From Anaeromicropila populeti (GTDB lineage Bacteria > Bacillota > Clostridia > Lachnospirales > Lachnospiraceae), in NCBI RefSeq assembly GCF_900112775.1, contig NZ_FOYZ01000005.1, positions 1 through 64,000 on the forward strand: a stretch of DNA of 64,000 nt, read 5' to 3'. The notes under the pieces were generated by a model. That model saw only the letters and a list, made by a program, of their open reading frames with translations. It was not told the origin of the DNA and searched no databases. How positions within the stretch are numbered: the stretch's first letter is position 1; each line of letters opens with the position of its first letter. A program made the position numbers and the translations under genes. Shown one piece after another: positions 57,304 through 64,000 of the stretch.

Positions 57304-59328
57304 ATGATACACAATAAAAGAATTGTTAGTATGCCTTATGGAGGCGACTATAATCCAGAGCAATGGCCAGAAGAAATATGGGAAGAGGATATGAGGCTGT
57401 TCAAGTTAGCACATGTTGATACGGTTACTATTAACGTATTCAGCTGGGCAAAGCTTCAATTGGATGATGAAGTGTATGATTTTAGTATGCTGGATCGCAT
57501 TATGGATATGGCAAAAAGAAATAACTTAAATGTATGTCTTGCTACATCTACAGCGGTACACCCAGCATGGATGGCTAAAAAATACCCAGAAGTTCTCCGG
57601 ACCGAGTTAAATGGAATGAAGCGGAAGTTTGGCGCTAGGCACAATTCTTGTCCAAACAGCAGTGTTTATCGTAGGTTTTCAACAGAACTTGCAAAACGTC
57701 TGGCATTACGATATAAGGAATATGATAATATTGTTGCTTGGCATATTTCAAATGAGTACGGTGGTACCTGTTATTGTGAAAATTGTCAAGAGGCATTCCG
57801 TGGATGGCTGAAGGATAAATATGGTACCCTTGAAGAAGTGAATCGAGCATGGAATACAAGCTTCTGGGGACATACTTTTTATGATTGGGATGAAATAGTA
57901 GTTCCGAATCTTCTTTCAGAGCATTTTATATGGGAAATGGAGAGAACTAATTTTCAGGGGATTTCCTTGGACTATAACAGATTCAATTCTGATAGCTTAC
58001 TAGAGTGTTATCGGGCTGAATATGTTGAAATAAAAAAAATAACACCTCATATTCCAATTACTACAAATTTAATGGGTTTTTACAAGCCGTTAGATTACCA
58101 AAAGTGGGCAAAGTATATGGATTTTGTTTCTTGGGATAATTATCCTAGTGTAACAGAAACAGCTGCAGATACGGCGATGAAACATGACTTAATGAGAGGT
58201 TTAAAAGGCGGAAAGCCATTTATATTGATGGAGCAGACACCTAGTGTTACAAATTGGCAGTCTTATTGTGCATTAAAACGTCCAGGTGTAATGAGGTTAT
58301 GGAGTTATCAGGCAGTTGCACATGGTTCTGATTCGGTAATGTTTTTCCAAATGAGACGTAGTATTGGGGCATGTGAAAAATTTCATGGAGCATTAATTGA
58401 TCATGCTGGACATGAAAATACAAGAGTCTTTAGAGAATGTAGTGAATTAGGCAGCGAGTTGGAGAAGCTGGGAAGCCAGACATTTGATGGTGTATTTCAT
58501 TCAGATGTGGCAATATTATTTGACTGGGATAATTGGTGGGCCGTTGAATATTCCGCAGGTCCTAGCTGCGAAATCAGATATGTAGAAGAGGTTCTTCAAT
58601 ATTATAAAGGACTGTTTGGACAAAATGTGTCAGTAGATTTTGTTGGAGTAGAAGATGAGTTATCAAAGTATAAAATGGTTATTGCACCTCTTTTATATAT
58701 GGTAAAAGGAGATTATCATAAGAAAATTGAAAGTTATGTAGAATCAGGCGGCACGTTTGTAGTAAGTTATTTTAGCGGTATCGTTGATGAGCATGATTTA
58801 GTGACTTGTGGAGGTTATCCAGGCAAGCTGAGAAATGTAACAGGAGTCTGGGTAGAAGAAATTGATGCACTTCCATCAGGTTGTTTTAATGAGTTTGTAT
58901 ATAAAGATAAAAAATATGAAGCGAAAATGTTATGTGACATTATCAGACCAGAACATGCAGAGACAATCAGTGTGTATGAAAAGGACTTTTATGAAGGAGA
59001 AACCGTTATTGCAAGAAACCAATTTGGAAAAGGAACTTGCTATTATGTAGGTACACGTTCTTCAGAAAACTTTTACAGTGATTTTTTAAGTGATTTATGC
59101 AAAGAATGTGGGGTCACCCCTATTTTGTCTACACCAGAGGATATAGAAGTAACAAAGAGAATAAATGAAAATGGAGAATTTCTTTTTTTGTTAAATCACA
59201 GTGAAGAAAAGAAGGTAGTGGTGCTGGATGGCAGTTACCAGGAACTTATTTCTGGCAGAAGCTATGAGTTAGGTGAGCAGCTGGAATTAGATAAAAAAGA
59301 TGTTGGAATTTTGTTGAAAAGAAAATAA
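57304..59328 (+). CDS. GH42 beta-galactosidase
   Basis: A cytoplasmic glycosidase that removes terminal beta-galactose. 674 residues, normal for GH42. The fold starts PYGGDYNPEQWPEEIWEEDM. The acid/base is Glu151 in AWHISNEYGG and the nucleophile Glu310 in FILMEQTPSVTNWQ. Cys116, Cys156, Cys158 and Cys161 (NSCPNS and CYCENC) match the zinc site of many GH42 enzymes. A trimerisation domain and a small beta-sandwich follow. The ATG at 57304 has GAGGTG about 8 bases upstream; TTG 57295 is rejected. No signal peptide, so it acts after import. Its partner gene is the fucosidase. Confidence 0.95.
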   Translation: MIHNKRIVSMPYGGDYNPEQWPEEIWEEDMRLFKLAHVDTVTINVFSWAKLQLDDEVYDFSMLDRIMDMAKRNNLNVCLATSTAVHPAWMAKKYPEVLRTELNGMKRKFGARHNSCPNSSVYRRFSTELAKRLALRYKEYDNIVAWHISNEYGGTCYCENCQEAFRGWLKDKYGTLEEVNRAWNTSFWGHTFYDWDEIVVPNLLSEHFIWEMERTNFQGISLDYNRFNSDSLLECYRAEYVEIKKITPHIPITTNLMGFYKPLDYQKWAKYMDFVSWDNYPSVTETAADTAMKHDLMRGLKGGKPFILMEQTPSVTNWQSYCALKRPGVMRLWSYQAVAHGSDSVMFFQMRRSIGACEKFHGALIDHAGHENTRVFRECSELGSELEKLGSQTFDGVFHSDVAILFDWDNWWAVEYSAGPSCEIRYVEEVLQYYKGLFGQNVSVDFVGVEDELSKYKMVIAPLLYMVKGDYHKKIESYVESGGTFVVSYFSGIVDEHDLVTCGGYPGKLRNVTGVWVEEIDALPSGCFNEFVYKDKKYEAKMLCDIIRPEHAETISVYEKDFYEGETVIARNQFGKGTCYYVGTRSSENFYSDFLSDLCKECGVTPILSTPEDIEVTKRINENGEFLFLLNHSEEKKVVVLDGSYQELISGRSYELGEQLELDKKDVGILLKRK

Positions 59329-59367
59329 TTGAACTTAAAATATAGAAATAGAAAAGAGTAGTGTGCA

Positions 59368-60834
59368 ATGAAAGAATATTTGAAAAAAATAGACGATGTA
59401 ATCGCACAGGGATATTATAAGGATACATGGGAATCATTAAGTCAGAAACAGGTTCCAGTCTGGTTTCGTAAAGCCAAGCTAGGGATATTTATCCACTGGG
59501 GTCCGTATTGTGTTCCTGCTAAAACCAATGAGTGGTATTCAAGAAATATGTATATTAAAGGTATGCCAGCTTATGAATATCATGTTGAAACATATGGAGA
59601 GCAGAAGAATTTTGGCTATCAGGATTTTATTCCCATGTTTACAGCAGAGCATTTTAATCCCAATGAGTGGGCGGAATTAATTAAAGAATCTGGAGCTAAT
59701 TATGTATTTCCAGTTGCAGAGCATCATGATGGATTTCAGATGTATAAAAGCAGATTTTCAAAATGGAATGCAGTAGAAATGGGACCAAAGAGAGACATTT
59801 TAGGGGAGTTAAAGGAAGCCTGCTGCGAAAAAGGAATTGTATTCTGTACTTCCTCTCACCGTGCAGAACATTGGTTTTTTATGGGGCATGGAAAAGAGTT
59901 TGACAGCGATATTAAGGAACCAATGAAGCGTGGTGATTTTTATTGGCCAGCTATGCCAGAGCCTGATAACAGTGATTTGTTTAGCGAGCCTTATCCAAAT
60001 GAGGAATTTTTACAGGACTGGTTAGTAAGAACCTGTGAAATTATAGATGAATATCAGCCGAGGGCTTTGTATTTTGATTGGTGGATTCAGCATGTTGCAT
60101 TTAAACCTTATTTGAAAAAGTTAGTTGCATACTATTATAACAGAGGAATTCAGTGGGACGAAGAAGTAATTGTATGCTACAAATACGATGCTATGATGTT
60201 TGGAAGTGGAGTTGTGGAAGTAGAAAGAGGACATTTTTCTGATATGAAGCCTTTTTACTGGCAGACAGACACTTCAACCGCTTACAACTCATGGTGCTAT
60301 ACAGTAGACAATGAGTACAAAAAGCCAATGGATGTTATTTATGAGTTTATTGATGTGGTAAGTAAAAATGGTAATCTGTTGTTAAATATCGGACCAAAGT
60401 CAGATGGCACATTCCCAGAGCAGGATAAAGAGATTCTGAAGGAATTAGGGACTTTTCTAAGACAGACTGGGGAAGCGTATTTTGGAGCTGGAATATGGAA
60501 AAAGTATGGAGAAGGACCACATAAAACAGTAGAGGGACATTTTTCCGAAAATAATGCTCAGGAATATTCATCGGAGGATATTCGGTTTACAGTGAAAGAG
60601 AATCATTTGTATGCAACTGTAATGGTTTTTCCAGAGAATAAGATTGTGAATATCCGTTCCTTAAACCGGGCTAAGGATATGAATCAATCAACGTTTCACG
60701 GAATTATTGAGACGGTAGAAGCGCTAGGTTTTGAAGAGGAGCTTAATTGGGAACAAAATGAAAATGGACTGCTCATTAAGAGTCAGACCATTTCATCTAA
60801 CTATCCAGTTGTATTTAAAATTACTGTGAATTAA
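59368..60834 (+). CDS. GH29 alpha-L-fucosidase
   Basis: Cytoplasmic enzyme that removes alpha-linked L-fucose. 488 residues. KLGIFIHWGPYCVPA and PVAEHHDGFQMYKSRFSKWN are hallmarks, and the likely nucleophile is Asp237 in RALYFDWWIQH. The motif YFDWW differs from the usual WFDGG, which places it in a side branch of the family. The last 90 residues are a small beta-sandwich. It begins 39 bases after GH42 with only a weak AAGAG site. Its 3' end overlaps the end of the convergent response regulator gene by 14 bases. With GH42 it would take apart fucosylated galactosides such as fucosyllactose or blood-group-type mucin ends. Confidence 0.93.
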   Translation: MKEYLKKIDDVIAQGYYKDTWESLSQKQVPVWFRKAKLGIFIHWGPYCVPAKTNEWYSRNMYIKGMPAYEYHVETYGEQKNFGYQDFIPMFTAEHFNPNEWAELIKESGANYVFPVAEHHDGFQMYKSRFSKWNAVEMGPKRDILGELKEACCEKGIVFCTSSHRAEHWFFMGHGKEFDSDIKEPMKRGDFYWPAMPEPDNSDLFSEPYPNEEFLQDWLVRTCEIIDEYQPRALYFDWWIQHVAFKPYLKKLVAYYYNRGIQWDEEVIVCYKYDAMMFGSGVVEVERGHFSDMKPFYWQTDTSTAYNSWCYTVDNEYKKPMDVIYEFIDVVSKNGNLLLNIGPKSDGTFPEQDKEILKELGTFLRQTGEAYFGAGIWKKYGEGPHKTVEGHFSENNAQEYSSEDIRFTVKENHLYATVMVFPENKIVNIRSLNRAKDMNQSTFHGIIETVEALGFEEELNWEQNENGLLIKSQTISSNYPVVFKITVN

Positions 60835-62374
60835 TATTATGCTTTGAACGATATTCGGCAGGGCTGATACCAACATAGTTTTTAAATTTTTTGTGGAAGT
60901 AGTCTACATTTTTATAGCCTACCTTTTGGGCAATTTCATAAACACGCATTTGATCGAGTAGAAGCAGCTTTTTAGCAGCGTCTACTCGAATTTGATCTAA
61001 ATAGGAATTAAAGTTTGAGCCGACCTTTTTGCGGAAAAGTTTACCCAGGTAAGAGCTATTGTAGCCAAATATTTCTGCCAGAGTCTCTAATTTTAAATTT
61101 TTATAGTAATTGTGCTTGATATAGGAAACAATTTCATCCACTATGCTGTCATTTGTGGAGTTTCCGGTTGCTATCATAATTTTTTCTGCTTCCTGCTTCA
61201 TATACGCTGTAATTAAATAAAGATACTGCATTTTTCGCATTTCTTCAATAATTTCCTCATTAGAAGGAAAGGGCAATTCCTGCTCAAAATGGGATTGAAT
61301 CAGGGAATGTTTTAAATGAAGGTAATTTCCAATTAAAATCGATGTGGCAAGTTCCTGGTTCAAATTGCTGGAAAATAGTATGGTTTCTATGGATGATAAA
61401 ATATCATTAATTTTGGAACGGTTATATGCCTGTATGCTTTGAAGAAAAAGTAAAAAATAGTCATTCAGTTTTTCCTTCACTGCCTCTGGATCAGATGCTT
61501 CTGGACTTTCTGGCAATTGGGTATATGAAATAATGTGCATATGCTTTTTACAATAAAAGCGGCGGTTGAATAAGGAAAGGGCATCCATATAGGACAGATG
61601 AATATCATAGATTGATTCAACAGGCCTTCCCGATGATATAAAAATTGGTCCATAAGCAGAGTCGTTGGGATTGGCTTCCATATCTTCTTTAAGAGCTGTA
61701 AATTTGGTAACTAAACGGTTTCCAAATAATACAACGACACACAATCCATCAATTGTCATAGACTCCATATTTTTTGTTGCACCACTTGTGTGTAATAATT
61801 TACAAAAAACCTCATAGTAGGAAGAATCTTCTTTATGGTAGCTGTCTAAAATAAGAACTTGATAGGTATCTGTAAGAAGTTCTTTTGGAATCATATTCTC
61901 GTTAAATTGCTGGGAGCTTTCAGCTTTCTGAAGCAGATCGTGCAATATTGTATTTTTAGTAGTGGAAATATATTGTGACAATTCTAACTGCTCTTTTTTT
62001 GTTTTCTGAAGATCATGAGCAATTTGGGTCACACTTTCAAACAATTCATCCTCATCTACTGGTTTGGTTAAATAAAAATTTACACCATACCGGATGGCAT
62101 CCTGTGCATACTTGAAATCAGAATAGCCACTTAAAATAATAATTCTGCCAGTAAAACCTTGTTCACGAGCAGCTTTTATCACCTCTATCCCTTGCAGTTT
62201 AGGCATGCGGATATCAAGGAGAGCTAAATCAGGCTGAAGATTCAAAAGGCCATCTAATGCCGCCAAACCATTAGAAGCTTCTCCACAAATAGTAAATCCG
62301 GCAGCATCCCAGTTAATAATGGATTTTAATCCGTCTCGAACAATTTTTTCGTCATCTGCTATAAATACTTTCAT
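60821..62374 (-). CDS. YesN-type response regulator with AraC output
   Basis: A 517-residue regulator. The receiver (1-120) has VFIADDEKIVRDGLKSII, phospho-Asp in LALLDIRMPKLQG and Lys in NFYLTKPVDEDE. The middle (130-400) is the variable dimer domain. The C-terminal AraC domain has two helix-turn-helix units, LETLAEIFGYNSSYLGKLF and VYEIAQKVGYKNVDYFHKKF, ending NYVGISPAEYR. GGAGGTAAC precedes the ATG and overlaps the kinase stop, 4 bases upstream. It probably activates the transporter/glycosidase operon on the opposite strand in response to sugar, as YesMN pairs do. No autoregulatory site is visible in this window. Confidence 0.93.
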   Translation of the reverse strand: MKVFIADDEKIVRDGLKSIINWDAAGFTICGEASNGLAALDGLLNLQPDLALLDIRMPKLQGIEVIKAAREQGFTGRIIILSGYSDFKYAQDAIRYGVNFYLTKPVDEDELFESVTQIAHDLQKTKKEQLELSQYISTTKNTILHDLLQKAESSQQFNENMIPKELLTDTYQVLILDSYHKEDSSYYEVFCKLLHTSGATKNMESMTIDGLCVVVLFGNRLVTKFTALKEDMEANPNDSAYGPIFISSGRPVESIYDIHLSYMDALSLFNRRFYCKKHMHIISYTQLPESPEASDPEAVKEKLNDYFLLFLQSIQAYNRSKINDILSSIETILFSSNLNQELATSILIGNYLHLKHSLIQSHFEQELPFPSNEEIIEEMRKMQYLYLITAYMKQEAEKIMIATGNSTNDSIVDEIVSYIKHNYYKNLKLETLAEIFGYNSSYLGKLFRKKVGSNFNSYLDQIRVDAAKKLLLLDQMRVYEIAQKVGYKNVDYFHKKFKNYVGISPAEYRSKHNINSQ

Positions 62375-62378
62375 TTTG

Positions 62379-64000
62379 TTACCTCCATGTGTAGTGTAAG
62401 GGTAGTCTAATTGTAACAGTAGTGCCTACAGCTTCTGTACTTTCTATGTCCAAGCCATACTTTTCGCCATAAAATAGCTGGATACGATGATGAATATTAT
62501 AAAGGCCGTAACTGGACTTCTCCTGCTTGTCCTTTTGCTGCATGGAAAAAATTAACTCCTTTAAAATATCTTCAGACATTCCATCACCGTTATCTTTCAT
62601 TTCAATAATAAGAAAAGAATTTTGCGGATAAATATTAATTTCTATTAGTCCATTCTCTTCTGTATTTTCTAGTCCATGAATAATTGAATTCTCAATGATT
62701 GGCTGTAAAAGCAACGAAAGTATTTGGTAGGAATCAATAGCAACCTCTGGAGAAAAGTGAAACTGATAGTTAACCCGATCACCAAATCTTAGCTGCTGAA
62801 TCTGTAAATAGATTTCAATGTACTCTAATTCTCGTTTCAGTGTGGTCACAGTTCCGCTTGTTTCAAGATTGTGCCGCAAGTATTGCCCCAGCTGTTTAAT
62901 TGCTGTAGCAACCTCTTTATTATTCTGTGCCAGCGACTTCATACGGATGGTTTCTAATGTATTGTACAGAAAGTGTGGATTAATCTGACTTGCCAAAATG
63001 TCAAATTCCATCTTCTGCTGATGATTAATTAAATGCTGCTGTGTAATTTTATCTTGATAAAGCTCCATATCTTTTTGCATAATACTTTCAATCATAGTTT
63101 TCAAATCTGTAAACAACTCACTTAACTCATCATTACCCGTAAAATCAGTAATAATGTTATAGTCACCATTACTTACCCGGTGCATTTCTCTTCTTAAAAT
63201 ATATAACCTGTTCGTAAATTTTTTAGTATATAATATAATTAGGACGATCGGAAAAATCATACTAAAAACGATAATGACAAGGCAGGTAAGGGTAATATCT
63301 TCAATTTCTTCAGAAGCATTTATATTATTTGTAATAATAATTAGCCGGTCATTTGTAGATACAGGCACAAAGGTGGTAATGGAAACAATACTTTCTCTGC
63401 CATGATAGGTGCTGATTCCTTGATAATTATAATTTCGCTGGTCAATTTGATCTGCATAAATGGAATTCTGCCAGTCTGAATGGTCACTATTATAAAAATT
63501 CCCCATAGTATTCACTGAAATACTAGTGAGCAGGTCACTTTGTTCAATAATAGACTTTAAATAGTTATTGCTTACTGAAATAACAAGAATGGCGTATTCC
63601 TGTGTTTTTAATATAGGGATACGATAATACAAAGTAAGCTCCTGCTTTTTTGTACCATGAGAGTCAGCTTTCGTTGCAGAGGACCAAATAATATTTGGTT
63701 GTGAAAGTGCTTCCTTATACCAGTTCTGCTGTGCAATTTCCTCTGTTATTTGTAAAAAGTTATGTTGTTCAGGTATGGAAGCGTTAGTTGTATAAACATT
63801 AATAGAAGACAGTTGAGTGTAGTCTGATAAATAATCTGATAATTTCTTGTATTTTGACAATTCTTTTTGTGCGTCACTGGTTGACGTATAATTTGACGAA
63901 AGAAGCTTCTGAAGCTGCTCATCAGTAAATATATCGTCAGCAATAATAGAAAGAGTGGTAGTTACCTCCAGCATAATATTTTTTACTCTTAATGAATCGG
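62379..64000 (-). CDS. YesM-type sensor histidine kinase, 5' end cut by window
   Basis: The kinase of the YesN pair. The frame is open to the right edge (SLRVKNIM precedes the internal Met at 63974), so the first membrane helix lies outside. Visible: an extracellular dCache-like domain (about 230 residues, WYKEALSQPNIIWSSATKAD), a membrane helix (LTCLVIIVFSMIFPIVLIIL), HAMP, the His kinase site in ASQINPHFLYNTLETIRMKS and the ATPase with QPIIENSIIHGLE, MKDNGDGMSED and SSYGLYNIHHRIQLFYGE. It would sense a sugar or the loaded binding protein. The stop codon overlaps the ribosome site of yesN. Confidence 0.93.
   Translation of the reverse strand, partial: DSLRVKNIMLEVTTTLSIIADDIFTDEQLQKLLSSNYTSTSDAQKELSKYKKLSDYLSDYTQLSSINVYTTNASIPEQHNFLQITEEIAQQNWYKEALSQPNIIWSSATKADSHGTKKQELTLYYRIPILKTQEYAILVISVSNNYLKSIIEQSDLLTSISVNTMGNFYNSDHSDWQNSIYADQIDQRNYNYQGISTYHGRESIVSITTFVPVSTNDRLIIITNNINASEEIEDITLTCLVIIVFSMIFPIVLIILYTKKFTNRLYILRREMHRVSNGDYNIITDFTGNDELSELFTDLKTMIESIMQKDMELYQDKITQQHLINHQQKMEFDILASQINPHFLYNTLETIRMKSLAQNNKEVATAIKQLGQYLRHNLETSGTVTTLKRELEYIEIYLQIQQLRFGDRVNYQFHFSPEVAIDSYQILSLLLQPIIENSIIHGLENTEENGLIEINIYPQNSFLIIEMKDNGDGMSEDILKELIFSMQQKDKQEKSSYGLYNIHHRIQLFYGEKYGLDIESTEAVGTTVTIRLPLHYTWR

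Overview
The window reads as chromosome of a low-GC, anaerobic Firmicute, most likely a gut-type Lachnospiraceae (Clostridia). The evidence is AT-rich DNA, strong GGAGG ribosome sites with frequent TTG and GTG starts, a Rex redox regulator, a Re-type citrate synthase next to an isocitrate dehydrogenase, clostridial cell-wall-binding repeats, and a galactosidase/fucosidase locus with a YesMN-type sensor pair. I cannot name the species.

Layout. Bases 1-1760 are a scarred accessory strip: the edge of an IS3-family element, a headless gene remnant, an intact KptA RNA 2'-phosphotransferase and a decayed EndoU-type toxin joined to what looks like immunity-gene sequence. 1.9-16.2 kb holds housekeeping and signalling genes: a two-component system, a DbpA-type helicase overlapping a cyclophilin lipoprotein, a GltD-like oxidoreductase, a condensation-like protein with a degraded active-site motif, half of a 4-alpha-glucanotransferase, a secreted alkaline phosphatase, a YibE/F protein and a membrane chemoreceptor. 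16.2-22.9 kb is nitrogen and carbon metabolism: carbamate kinase, then citrate synthase, isocitrate dehydrogenase, a GntR regulator and an amino-acid ABC importer, preceded by a perfect 24-bp palindrome lying on the promoter. 23.1-25.7 kb is an MBOAT/SGNH-like pair for acylating a surface polymer. 25.9-35.0 kb is conserved core: ABC-F protein and rex from divergent promoters, nnr, alr, mazF, a CorC/HlyC-type protein and rlmH.

35.2-42.9 kb is the most unusual stretch. It has an orphan flagellin, a 46-codon gene with its own terminator, a PRMT-like methyltransferase, two 81-residue mini tail-collar proteins, a discoidin/cadherin-like protein without a signal peptide, and a surface protein with 42 TPTP motifs and a cell-wall-binding C-terminus. 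43.2-45.7 kb is a helicase gene broken into three frames, followed by its NUDIX partner. 46.2-53.3 kb has a second chemoreceptor and an ABC transporter with its own two-component system. 53.5 kb to the right edge is a glycan locus: two sugar ABC permeases, a solute-binding lipoprotein, a GH42 beta-galactosidase, a GH29 alpha-L-fucosidase and, on the other strand, a YesN/YesM pair. The likely job is uptake and breakdown of fucosylated galactosides such as mucin or milk glycans.

Start codons were often moved downstream of the longest reading frame where a ribosome site or promoter required it. Family calls come from motif recognition, not from database searches.
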